Shown here in pieces: positions 1-8,998 of a DNA stretch of 64,000 nt. Origin of the DNA: an uncultured Lachnospiraceae bacterium (GTDB lineage Bacteria > Bacillota > Clostridia > Lachnospirales > Lachnospiraceae); the NCBI GenBank assembly GCA_902789265.1, contig CADANR010000016.1:1-64000 (forward strand), written 5' to 3'. Under the pieces are notes generated by a model, which was not told where the DNA came from, did not search any database, and saw only the letters and a program-made list of their open reading frames with translations. Both the position numbers and the translations under genes were made by a program. The first letter of the stretch is position 1. Each line of letters opens with the position of its first letter.

Positions 1-470
1 ATACCGCCCATTGCCACTCCGGCGATTCCGATGATCAGACCGATTACCGCTACAATAATTCCGCCTTTCAAAACCTTCACGACCAGCGCACGAATATCCT
101 TCGCCATCACGCGGGGCGGTCTTTTACGGATTTTACCTACAATCCAGGGAATTGCATCCAATACAAACCAGAATAAGAAAAGTTCCACCAGAATACCCAG
201 TGCGCAGAAATGCAGGCCTGCTCCGAGATTGATTAAGGACGCTCTCGGCAGGGAAATCATGTGTGCGATTCCGATGCCGGCCAAAACAAGTCCTCCGAAT
301 ACATTGGCTGCTCCGAATAAAACGATTCCGGCAAATAAAACCGCTATCCCGGCACCGATTACGGCAACCATACCGGCTGCAATCAGTAAAAGCACACAGA
401 AAAGCACATACCCGCAGACTGCGAGTATGTGCTCGAATATACTTTTTTTCTGAGTATCGTTATCTGTCAC
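1..470 (-). CDS. Multipass membrane protein of unknown family (3' end cut off by window edge)
   Basis: About 156 codons read from a GTG at 470 to the window edge with no stop. The protein is mostly long hydrophobic Ala/Gly/Ile/Val segments broken by a basic stretch around residues 112-122 (KIRKRPPRVM), so at least three membrane helices are likely. The GTG lies one base after the stop codon of the upstream amylase gene, which implies translational coupling in the same operon. I do not recognise the family; the layout resembles small Clostridia membrane proteins found near DUF1700/HAAS proteins, but no diagnostic motif is visible. The start is inferred from position and the purine-rich GAGAGATAAG just before it. 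Confidence 0.6.
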   Translation of the reverse strand, partial: MTDNDTQKKSIFEHILAVCGYVLFCVLLLIAAGMVAVIGAGIAVLFAGIVLFGAANVFGGLVLAGIGIAHMISLPRASLINLGAGLHFCALGILVELFLFWFVLDAIPWIVGKIRKRPPRVMAKDIRALVVKVLKGGIIVAVIGLIIGIAGVAMGG

Positions 471-471
471 C

Positions 472-1785
472 TTATCTCTCACACTTCCAGAATGCTGCGG
501 AATATGCCGGCATCAGACTGCCGCCGCCGAAGTCATGGTTTTCACCGGTAATTAAATCTACCGCCATGCCGCAGCCTGCATCAAAGTGTGCCGTATAATC
601 ATTGGAATCCATATTGATTGCAACAAGGACTCTCTCATGCTCACTCTTTCTTTCGAAAATGCACTGCTTATTGGTAAGTACAACACTTCTGAAGTTACCG
701 TAATTGAGTGCTTCGCTGCCTTCCTTTGCTTTCGTAAGTGCGGCAATGAAATCGGTCAACTCATTCCATTCGGGTTTCTCAAAGCATGCACGGAGTGCGG
801 GATCGCCCTGGGATTTGTCTGCCTTGGTTCCCCACTCACTTCCGTAGTATACGCAGGGGATACCCGGCATACCGAATACCATTGCATAAACAAGCGGTAA
901 GCATTTCGGATCCTGAATGATGCTTGCGATACGGCTTACATCATGGTTGTCCGCAAAGCTTAAAAGATGTGCACCTCTTGCAACCGCCCACTGCTGGTCT
1001 TCGAAAAGACGAAGGAGTGAATGAATGATTTCAAACATATTCGCGGAATTGAATGCGGAATGAATTCCTTTATAGCACTGATAATTGGTTACGGAATGGA
1101 TATTCATCTCCTGAAGCATTCTTCCGTACTCTCCGTGAAGTACTTCTCCGAGTAAGAAGAAGTCCTCCTTCTTGGAATCGCAGAAACCGCGGAGTCTGTT
1201 TAAGAATCCGTAGTCTAAGCAGTATGCAACGTCCAAACGGATTCCGTCGATATCGAACTCATTAATCCAGCCTTCCACAGCATGGAAAATATGCTGAATC
1301 ACGTCTTCGTTGTGAAGATTCAATTTTACCAAATCGTAATTGCCTTCCCAGCCTTCGTACCAGAGTCCGTCATTGTAATTGGAATTGCCGCCGAAATCAA
1401 TGCGGTTAAACCAGCCGACATACGGAGAAGACTCGCGGTTGTGAAGCACATCCTGAAATGCCCAGAAGCCGCGTCCGACGTGATTGAATACACCGTCTAA
1501 CACAACCTTTATTCCTGCCTCGTGAAGTGCCTTGCAAACCTTTGCAAAGTCCTCATTGGTGCCGAGACGGCAGTCGATTTTTGTATAGTCCCTTGTGTTG
1601 TATCCGTGGGTATCGGATTCGAAAACCGGCGAAAAATAAATCGCGTTGATTCCGAGTTTCTGCATATGCGGAATCCAGTCAATCACCTTTAAGATACGAT
1701 GCTCCAAATTGCCGTCATTCTCAAAAGGTGCTCCGCAGAATCCCAACGGGTAAATCTGATAAAATACACTTTCATAAGCCCACAT
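472..1785 (-). CDS. Alpha-amylase family glycoside hydrolase (GH13)
   Basis: Predicted cytoplasmic GH13 enzyme of 437 residues acting on alpha-glucans or maltodextrins. The four conserved regions are present: DGVFNH (about 97-102), GIRLDVA with the nucleophile Asp185, FLLGEV with the acid/base Glu214, and FADNHD with the transition-state Asp282. There is no signal peptide; the protein opens with WAYESVFYQIYPLGF, where the barrel starts at once. I chose the ATG at 1785 because GGAGG sits 8 bases upstream, although the frame stays open further back into the helicase gene. It follows the helicase gene by 25 bases and precedes a membrane protein by one base. Exact substrate (neopullulanase, cyclomaltodextrinase or related) cannot be told from sequence alone. 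Its place behind DNA repair genes looks incidental. Confidence 0.9.
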   Translation of the reverse strand: MWAYESVFYQIYPLGFCGAPFENDGNLEHRILKVIDWIPHMQKLGINAIYFSPVFESDTHGYNTRDYTKIDCRLGTNEDFAKVCKALHEAGIKVVLDGVFNHVGRGFWAFQDVLHNRESSPYVGWFNRIDFGGNSNYNDGLWYEGWEGNYDLVKLNLHNEDVIQHIFHAVEGWINEFDIDGIRLDVAYCLDYGFLNRLRGFCDSKKEDFFLLGEVLHGEYGRMLQEMNIHSVTNYQCYKGIHSAFNSANMFEIIHSLLRLFEDQQWAVARGAHLLSFADNHDVSRIASIIQDPKCLPLVYAMVFGMPGIPCVYYGSEWGTKADKSQGDPALRACFEKPEWNELTDFIAALTKAKEGSEALNYGNFRSVVLTNKQCIFERKSEHERVLVAINMDSNDYTAHFDAGCGMAVDLITGENHDFGGGSLMPAYSAAFWKCER

Positions 1786-1810
1786 AATTTTGTCCTCCAT
1801 GTTGAAAGTA

Positions 1811-4360
1811 CTAATCCTGCCCGTTCCAAAATGCCGCGATGTGCTTCGATACCGTGTCGAGCGATACCGTTTCGTCATTTCGCATATGTTCGGGAAACAG
1901 GATCGTGTATTCCGGTTTCATGAATCTCTTCTCGAGATACAGGATAATTCCTTTATCGTCCGCAGTTCGTATCAATCTCCCCGCCGCCTGTAAAACCTTA
2001 TTCATTCCCGGAATCTGATAGGCATATTCATATCCGCGTCCCGCAAAATCATCAAAATATTCTCTCATGAGTTCACGGTCCTTCGTAACAAACGGAATAC
2101 CGCCGCCTACAACCAGTACGCCGATTAAATCCTCCCCGGCCAAATCAATTCCTTCGGAGAAGATTCCTCCCAACACGCAAAAGCCTACCACACTTCTTGT
2201 AACGGACGCAAGTCCTTTATGAAGCGGCAGCGCCTTTCCCTTTTTTAAATCCCCTGAAACACTTGATAATCCGGGCAAACAGAGCTGATTCCCGTCCTTT
2301 TTTTCCCCTTTTTTACCTTTCCTGCCCGAATATTCTTCTTTTATACCACTTTTTCTGAATTTTGCAAGAAATTCTTCCCGCTCAACCTCCGACATGCCCT
2401 CTGTCTGCAGGATTACGTCGAATACGATGGGCGCATATTTTTTATAAAGAATCCGGTGCACCCTCTCCGCAAAATCGAAGGAAGGGAAAAATACCATGTA
2501 ATTTCCCTGATGTGCCTTCACCATCCGGTAAATATAGGCTGCTATCCGCTCGTAATTCTCATCGGTTCTCTCTTCAAAACGACTCGTAACATCCGTTGCC
2601 GTCAGAATCCGCCTGTTATTCTTCGGAAAAATCGATGCCGCAAGAATTTCGGTGTCTTCATTCGTTCCGCCGAGAAGGTCCTTATAATATTCCATCGGGA
2701 AAAGCGTTGCGGAAAACATGACACCGCCCTTTGCACGCTTGTTGCAGGCTTTTAGCATTCTTCCCGGATCCATGCAAAGCAGCTTTACTTCGGTTTTTCC
2801 ATCCTCCGTAAGCCTTGCGTAAAGCTTAAATTCATCCCCGATTAACTCCCACATGCTTTGGAAATGGCTGACTTCAAAATAGAAGTTCAGAATCGCTTTC
2901 CATAATTTGTTGCCGCGTTTACGTTCCTCCAACTCCATTACTTTCTGCACAACAGCAGCAAAACGGCTCAGTGCCTTTAACTGCGGTGCAAAAAGATTCA
3001 TGTCGGGATAGACATAGAAACCGTCGTCGCATTTTCTTTTCACCTTTAAAAATTCTGCCTCGCACTCCCGAAGTGTTGCGGCAATCTGACGCATATATCC
3101 TGCCGGAACCGGGAGCTTTTTCGGATGTTCCGATTCCTCTTCGATAAGGGTAGCAAGCGCCCCCATATCCTCCTTGACAAGCATAGCTGAATACATTTCC
3201 CTTGCGCGGTCCACAAGGTTATGCGCCTCATCCGTTAAGAAAAGATAATTACCCGCATTGTTCTCCGCAAAAAACCTGCGAAGATAAACATGCGGGTCAT
3301 AAACATAGTTGTAATCGCAGATGATGACATCCGCAAAAAGCGATAAATCAAGGCTTAGCTCAAACGGACAGACCTGATACTTTTCCGCGTAAGCCTCAAT
3401 AATTTCCCGGCTTAATTCCTCCTCCGAGGTAATGCAGTCATAGATTGCATCATTGACACGGTCAAAATGCCCGGCTGCCCTTTTACATGCAATCGGATTA
3501 CAGTCCGGCTCTTCCAGAATGCAAATCTTCTCTTTCGCGGTTAATACAATACTCTTAATCTTTAAAGCATTCCTGCGGAGGAGCTTTAAGGTATCCGAAG
3601 CAACCGTACGGGTAATGGTTTTTGCCGTTAAATAAAAAATCCGCTCGGTACGACCTTCCCCGATCATCTCCACAGCCGGATAAAGCGTGGTAATCGTTTT
3701 TCCGCACCCTGTAGGTGCTTCCATAAAAAGAAAGTGTTCCGTGCAATATGCATTTCTGCAATTTTCCACAAGTTTCTTCTGCCCCTTACGATAGGCAAAC
3801 GGAAACTCCATTTCCGCAATCGATGCATTCCGAAGCTTCTTCCATTCGACTTCCGCCTTCGCCCACTTGGCATACTCCTGCATCAGCTCCAGAAACCATG
3901 CAGTAATCTCTTCCCTCGTAAGCGTATTCTTAAATCTCCGGATTGCTTCTGTCTCGAAGTTGCAGTAAGTCACCTGCACCCCGACTTCACTTAATTTTTC
4001 TTTCGTTAAAACCATGTAGGCATAGCACATTGCCTGGGCAATATGCTCTCTTTTCGGTTCTTTAATAAAATCAAGTTTCCGGTAGGTTCCCTTGATTTCA
4101 TCAATCGTAATGCCTGTTTTATTTGCAATGACACCGTCCGCGCGTCCCTCCACGGTGATCAGGAAATCCTCGTACGGAATCGTGATGCTCATCTTTACTT
4201 CCGCTTCATACCCGGAGCCTGCCGATTTCTGAATCTTTTTATGAATGCGTTTTCCCGCTTCCATTGCATCATCGGATCCGGCCCCTTTTAAATTGTCGAT
4301 ATCACCGGAACGAAGCAGGAACTCCACTAAATTCCGGACCGAAACATGAACTTCCGTCAC
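1811..4360 (-). CDS. Rad3/XPD-type ATP-dependent DNA helicase with N-terminal PD-(D/E)XK nuclease-like domain
   Basis: 849 residues from a GTG at 4360 whose first bases overlap the stop of the upstream CPBP gene (GTGA); a purine-rich GGGGGAAG precedes it. Residues about 25-100 look like a Cas4/RecB-type nuclease fold, with Asp75 in GRADGV and the Glu-x-Lys of IDEIKG at 88-90. The helicase has Walker A APTGCGKT (215-222), DEAH (377-380) and a motif VI QAAGRLIRT near the C terminus. Four cysteines between motifs I and II (280, 287, 292, 331) match the Fe-S cluster of XPD/DinG helicases. The family unwinds DNA 5' to 3'. Position directly after addBA suggests a role in DNA repair or processing. 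A low-complexity Lys/Gly stretch falls near residue 720. Open frame upstream of the GTG overlaps the neighbour and is not likely coding. Confidence 0.85.
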   Translation of the reverse strand: MTEVHVSVRNLVEFLLRSGDIDNLKGAGSDDAMEAGKRIHKKIQKSAGSGYEAEVKMSITIPYEDFLITVEGRADGVIANKTGITIDEIKGTYRKLDFIKEPKREHIAQAMCYAYMVLTKEKLSEVGVQVTYCNFETEAIRRFKNTLTREEITAWFLELMQEYAKWAKAEVEWKKLRNASIAEMEFPFAYRKGQKKLVENCRNAYCTEHFLFMEAPTGCGKTITTLYPAVEMIGEGRTERIFYLTAKTITRTVASDTLKLLRRNALKIKSIVLTAKEKICILEEPDCNPIACKRAAGHFDRVNDAIYDCITSEEELSREIIEAYAEKYQVCPFELSLDLSLFADVIICDYNYVYDPHVYLRRFFAENNAGNYLFLTDEAHNLVDRAREMYSAMLVKEDMGALATLIEEESEHPKKLPVPAGYMRQIAATLRECEAEFLKVKRKCDDGFYVYPDMNLFAPQLKALSRFAAVVQKVMELEERKRGNKLWKAILNFYFEVSHFQSMWELIGDEFKLYARLTEDGKTEVKLLCMDPGRMLKACNKRAKGGVMFSATLFPMEYYKDLLGGTNEDTEILAASIFPKNNRRILTATDVTSRFEERTDENYERIAAYIYRMVKAHQGNYMVFFPSFDFAERVHRILYKKYAPIVFDVILQTEGMSEVEREEFLAKFRKSGIKEEYSGRKGKKGEKKDGNQLCLPGLSSVSGDLKKGKALPLHKGLASVTRSVVGFCVLGGIFSEGIDLAGEDLIGVLVVGGGIPFVTKDRELMREYFDDFAGRGYEYAYQIPGMNKVLQAAGRLIRTADDKGIILYLEKRFMKPEYTILFPEHMRNDETVSLDTVSKHIAAFWNGQD

Positions 4361-5178
4361 GGATTCTTCCCCCGCTTCTTTACAACAATCAGTAAGACAA
4401 TGCCGGCAACCAGACTTACACTCATCAAAATCAATCCCGGAACATTCATCAGGAATCCGTAGAATTCCGGAATATTCGCATAGAGCGTAACGAGCGTATT
4501 CGCACTCATGTGAAATAACATGGATGCGCCGAGCGAATCCGTTAAATACATCATAAGCGCCATCATCATGCCCATGAAAAATGCATAAAGCCCCTGCATG
4601 ATATTCCCGTGATACAGTCCGAAAAGCGCAGCCGAGATTAAGATTGCGGGAACTGCCGGCATCCATTTGGATAAATATTTAAATAATATTCCGCGAAATG
4701 CCACCTCTTCCGCAAACGGTGCCAGAAATCCGTATCCGATTAAGGATACCCAGAGCGGAATCTTAAAGGCATCCTCCGAGGAATACATCGCACTCTCCGG
4801 CATCACATTTTCCCAGGGAATCACCGCGAAAATCCGGTTTAGGAAATATGCGATTCCGAGTGCAATCATGATGACACTTAACGCAAGCAGAAGGCTGCTC
4901 AACGCATCCGTTTTTTCTCCGGAAGTTTCACTCCCGGAAACCCTCGGAATCAGTTTCCTATGATCTTTCGGTAACAGAAAGAATACCACCGATCCGCATA
5001 CCAAATATGCAAGGATTCCGACATATCTCATGGTATTCCCCTGCAATCCGAATACTGCAACGATCAGTGAGAAACTGTAGTACAAAAAGAAATACAACGA
5101 CAGAAGCTGTATCATCTTTAGTACTTCCTGCCAGAAGGAGAGCTTCTTATTCAATTTATCTCTTTGATTTTCTTCCAT
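4357..5178 (-). CDS. CPBP family intramembrane metalloprotease (CAAX protease-like)
   Basis: 273 residues with about eight hydrophobic helices. The glutamate pair and arginine of the CPBP signature are in EEVAFRG (157-163) and the histidine motif is in LYHGN (about 189-193), which are the metal-binding and catalytic residues of this Rce1-like family. It acts in the cytoplasmic membrane; family members cleave prenylated or peptide substrates or protect against bacteriocins, but the substrate here is unknown. It starts 57 bases after addA and its last four bases overlap the helicase GTG, so it belongs to the addBA operon. The ribosome binding site is weak (AAAGAAAG). Confidence 0.88.
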   Translation of the reverse strand: MEENQRDKLNKKLSFWQEVLKMIQLLSLYFFLYYSFSLIVAVFGLQGNTMRYVGILAYLVCGSVVFFLLPKDHRKLIPRVSGSETSGEKTDALSSLLLALSVIMIALGIAYFLNRIFAVIPWENVMPESAMYSSEDAFKIPLWVSLIGYGFLAPFAEEVAFRGILFKYLSKWMPAVPAILISAALFGLYHGNIMQGLYAFFMGMMMALMMYLTDSLGASMLFHMSANTLVTLYANIPEFYGFLMNVPGLILMSVSLVAGIVLLIVVKKRGKNP

Positions 5179-5235
5179 CTTTCTTTGTATTCCGTTTTCC
5201 GCAACTTATATTTTTGCGAATCAACCGCACATTAA

Positions 5236-8200
5236 TCAATTATTTATTATTGTCGCACCCCATACGGAATACAGCACCGCCTCTTTCACATGTTTCCCTT
5301 CGAGTTTCTCAAGTGCCTCAGTATAGTAGTCAAGCTGCACATGATACTTCTGCATCAGTTCTTCCGGTGAGGCGTGGTCCGTCTTGTAGTCTAAGAGAAC
5401 CAGTTCCCCGTCCTCTTCAAAGTATACATCGATTACGCCCTGAATGAGTACCTTTTCTTCCTCCGGGAAGGAAGGATCCAGGCGGGATGCCGGAAGTGAA
5501 AAGACGAAGGGCTGTTCTCTGAAAAGCTTTCCGGCCTGACCGGCCTTCATCATCCGGTATGCGTAATCCGTCAATAAGAATTCTACTACATTTGCCGGAC
5601 GAAGCAAATCTCTTTCCTCTGCGGAGAGTTCGAAAGAAGCGGCAAACCGTTCTGCCTGGCTCAGTACAATGCCTTCAAGCGATATCTTTGCATCCTCTTC
5701 TTTCATTGCGGAAGTGTGAAGACTCTCCAGGATTCCGGCAACTTCGTTAAAATCAAGAAGCTGCATCATGCGGTGGAAGGCAGAACCGATTTCAGCACCG
5801 CTTATAACCTTTTCCTTCTTTTTTATAAACTCCGGAATAATCGGAACGAGCGCTTCTTCTTTTTTCTTTCCGGATTCAAATAAGTCAGCCTCTCCTTCCG
5901 GTTCCTCCCGGTAAGCGGCTCTCTTTAATTCGGAGACGGTTGTCTTTTTATATATATTTTCAAGGTTCGCATGAGGATATTCGAAGAAAGAGAGCTTCTC
6001 CGAAGCAGGAACTGCTTCCAGTTCTTTTCGTAACGCTTCCTTGCTGTTTTCTGCGTTGCCCGTTTCGTCGCTGCCAAGTTCTTCACTTCCGGCTTCTTTA
6101 ATGCCGGCTTCTTCGCTTCCGGTTTCTTCCTCATCGGACTCCGGCTGAAAGAAATTAAGATCGAATAAGTCCGGATTACGTTTTGCCTCCGGATAGAGAA
6201 AACTTAAAAATGAAGCTGCTCCCAGAATTTCATACTCGTTATATTTTCTGTTCGGACCGGCAGTGTCACTTTCCTCAAGCAGCTTATCCGTGGGACTTCC
6301 GATCAGAATCAGCTTTTCCTTCGCACGTGTCATTGCCACGTAAAGAAGTCTTAAATCCTCTCCCCTTTGTTCTACCCTGCTCCGGTACAGAATCATGTTT
6401 TTGGATAATGTCGGGTGTTTTACCCGCTTTTCCAAATCCGTATAATCCATTCCCATTCCGATTCCGGTCTCTATGACCAGATCATTTTTATCGGCGGATT
6501 TATTTAAGTTTTCCCCTAAGCCCAGCAGGAAGCAGACCGGAAATTCCAGTCCCTTGCTTTTATGCATGGTAAAAATACGTACAACATTGGCATTCTCATC
6601 CAAAAGATTGGCCTCTCCGAAATCAATCTCTTTTTTCTTCATGGTTTCGATATACTGCACAAAAGTAAAGATTCCGCTGTATCCGGTTGCGGAGTATTCC
6701 CTTGCTTTTTTAAGGAGAAGCTTTAAATTCGCAATCCGGATTTCCCCCATTTTCATGGCACGAAAATGGTCAAAAATTCCTTCCTCTTCCACAATCTGTA
6801 AAAGAAGCTCATAAACTCCGACTCTTTCGCTTAAGGTTCTGTATGCATTTAAGCGTTCAAAAAATGTACGAATTTTTCCTTTTAATTCTTCTTCCCCGCC
6901 GGCCGTAAGATACTCTTTCATGGCATCGTAAAGAAGCAGTTTTTTCCGTCCGCATTTGATTTCGGCCAATTCCGATTCCTTAAACCCGCCTACAAAGGAA
7001 TGAAGAACGCCTAATAGCGGAACATCCTGCAAGGGATTGTCGATGACGGAAATGAGATTCAGCATAAGCTGTACTTCCGATGTGGAGAAATACCCCTCCT
7101 TGGAAAGCACCACCGTGGGAATTCCCATGCCCTCCAGCACGTTTTTTATAACATTCGCCCTCTTGGCGGTTTTCCGAAGAAGAATAATCATATCCGAAAA
7201 ATCAACCGGTCGCAGCACGGCTTCTCCGTCTTCTCCCTTTCCGGTTACCGTAAAGCCTTCTGCTTTCATTTCAAGAATGCGCATTCCGCATGCATACGCC
7301 TCTTTGGCAATCGCATTCTTATTCTCGAACCCTTCCCAGCCTTCTTCCGAAATCAGGATCAGTTCCGTGCTGTTTTCTCTCTCTTTCTTCTCCGGATAGG
7401 AAGCACCGGGATTCAGTTTTGCATTCTCATCATAATCGATCTCTCCGACCGCACGGATCATCGAATCTTCAAAAACGCGGTTAACGGAATTAATCACCTC
7501 CGTCCTGCTTCTGAAATTTTGCGATAAATCAATTCTGATATCGCGTTCCTTCACATCCGCCAAATCTTCTTCCGGCGAAACGCTTCTGTATTCATCATAT
7601 TTCTTACGGAAAATCTCCGGGTTAGCCATTCTGAATCGATAGATACTCTGCTTCACATCGCCTACCATGAAACGGTTTCCTGAATCTTTCGTAATATTCG
7701 CAACCGCATTTAACAGCGTTTCCTGAATGAAATTGCTGTCCTGATATTCATCCACCATTACCTCATCGAAATACTCCCTGTAGGCAATTGCGGTTTCGCT
7801 TGCGACATATTCTTCATCCTCTTTTTTCAAAAGGATTTCGAGTGCGAAATGCTCCATGTCGGAAAAATCGATAACATTTTTCTTTTTCTTGTTTGCAGCA
7901 TAAGTATTCAAAAGCATTTCCGAAAGATCAAGAAGGCTCAATATGACTTTGGAGGATTCAAGCTCATCATGAAGAATCGTATCATAGGAATATAAATACA
8001 TATTCTCCCGGATACTGTTTGTTTTCGGATTATAGGATTTGTTTCCGTAAATCCTGTTTTTCCGGGAGTTTCTCAAAATCCCCAGGGACTTCCGGTAAGC
8101 TGAATCAACATGCGCCATTGCACCGCCCGGCATACTTGGCAGCGCGGTCTCTTTATGAATCTTATTTCTCTCACGCATGGTACCTGCGGAAAGAAGTTTT

Positions 8201-8994
8201 TCCACATAATCCTTATCCGCTTCAAACACCTTGATAATCTTTTGCAGTTCTTTTTTGTTCTCTTCATCCAGATTTGCATTTAAATCAATCAGTGCATCCT
8301 TTATCCCCTGAAGACTCTCTCTTAAAACCTTCGTTTCAAAATCAAAGGACTCTTTGAATAACCTGCTGTTTTCCGGATCTTTTCCGTTTTTGGAAACCAG
8401 CTCCCGCATTTTTGCAATCCAGTCTGCAGGGAACGGCTGCGCCTGCGCCACATCATGGATTTTCCGGATCAGTTCCCTGACCTTTTCATCGTTTATTTCA
8501 CAGTCCCTGGTTTCCAAAAGCATTTCGTAATCTTCCGGTTTTTCCTTCTGCATTTTAAGAATCGCTTCCTCCAGGGAATCCTCTAAAAGAATCTTTCCCT
8601 CTTCCGAAGACTGCACACGAAAAGAAGGATCGATTCCGATTCTGTCAAAATGATTCCGAATTAAGTAAAGGCAGAACCCGTGGATTGTCATAATCAGCGC
8701 GGAGTTCACAAGGGTATACTGCTTCCTTAAATATTCGTTTCCCGGATCTTTTTTCAGTCTCTCCCCTATTGCTTTTCCGATACGTTCCCGCATTTCTGCT
8801 GCCGCGGCTTCGGTAAAAGTCACGATTAACAGACGGTCTATGGAGACCGGATTCGTTTCATCCAGAAGGCGGTCCACAATCCGCTCCGTCAGTACCGCGG
8901 TTTTACCGCTGCCTGCTGCCGCGGAAACCAGAACATTTTTATTTCTTGCATCAATGACCTGCTGCTGGGCAGGTGTCGGTTTGAAATCACTCAT
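5236..8994 (-). CDS. addA: ATP-dependent helicase/nuclease subunit A
   Basis: 1252 residues. AddA with AddB forms the helicase-nuclease that resects double-strand breaks up to a Chi-like site and loads RecA. Seen here: UvrD-type Walker A AAAGSGKT (25-32), Walker B DEYQDSN around residue 410, FTMHKSKGLEFPVCF and VAMTRAKEKL of the second RecA-like domain, and a C-terminal RecB-family nuclease ending in LLDYKTDH near residue 1200. An acidic Glu/Gly repeat (KEAGSEELGSDETG) around residue 990 forms a flexible linker before the nuclease. Two in-frame ATGs lie upstream at 9015 and 9006, but both sit inside addB; the ATG at 8994 follows addB's stop after 4 bases. Length is within the usual 1200-1300. 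Confidence 0.96.
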   Translation of the reverse strand: MSDFKPTPAQQQVIDARNKNVLVSAAAGSGKTAVLTERIVDRLLDETNPVSIDRLLIVTFTEAAAAEMRERIGKAIGERLKKDPGNEYLRKQYTLVNSALIMTIHGFCLYLIRNHFDRIGIDPSFRVQSSEEGKILLEDSLEEAILKMQKEKPEDYEMLLETRDCEINDEKVRELIRKIHDVAQAQPFPADWIAKMRELVSKNGKDPENSRLFKESFDFETKVLRESLQGIKDALIDLNANLDEENKKELQKIIKVFEADKDYVEKLLSAGTMRERNKIHKETALPSMPGGAMAHVDSAYRKSLGILRNSRKNRIYGNKSYNPKTNSIRENMYLYSYDTILHDELESSKVILSLLDLSEMLLNTYAANKKKKNVIDFSDMEHFALEILLKKEDEEYVASETAIAYREYFDEVMVDEYQDSNFIQETLLNAVANITKDSGNRFMVGDVKQSIYRFRMANPEIFRKKYDEYRSVSPEEDLADVKERDIRIDLSQNFRSRTEVINSVNRVFEDSMIRAVGEIDYDENAKLNPGASYPEKKERENSTELILISEEGWEGFENKNAIAKEAYACGMRILEMKAEGFTVTGKGEDGEAVLRPVDFSDMIILLRKTAKRANVIKNVLEGMGIPTVVLSKEGYFSTSEVQLMLNLISVIDNPLQDVPLLGVLHSFVGGFKESELAEIKCGRKKLLLYDAMKEYLTAGGEEELKGKIRTFFERLNAYRTLSERVGVYELLLQIVEEEGIFDHFRAMKMGEIRIANLKLLLKKAREYSATGYSGIFTFVQYIETMKKKEIDFGEANLLDENANVVRIFTMHKSKGLEFPVCFLLGLGENLNKSADKNDLVIETGIGMGMDYTDLEKRVKHPTLSKNMILYRSRVEQRGEDLRLLYVAMTRAKEKLILIGSPTDKLLEESDTAGPNRKYNEYEILGAASFLSFLYPEAKRNPDLFDLNFFQPESDEEETGSEEAGIKEAGSEELGSDETGNAENSKEALRKELEAVPASEKLSFFEYPHANLENIYKKTTVSELKRAAYREEPEGEADLFESGKKKEEALVPIIPEFIKKKEKVISGAEIGSAFHRMMQLLDFNEVAGILESLHTSAMKEEDAKISLEGIVLSQAERFAASFELSAEERDLLRPANVVEFLLTDYAYRMMKAGQAGKLFREQPFVFSLPASRLDPSFPEEEKVLIQGVIDVYFEEDGELVLLDYKTDHASPEELMQKYHVQLDYYTEALEKLEGKHVKEAVLYSVWGATIINN

Positions 8995-8998
8995 ACTC

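Noticed and set aside
4361..4666. N-terminal extension of the helicase.
   Set aside because: It overlaps the CPBP gene completely, is Cys-rich and unlike any helicase start. The GTG at 4360 with a four-base overlap is a better start.
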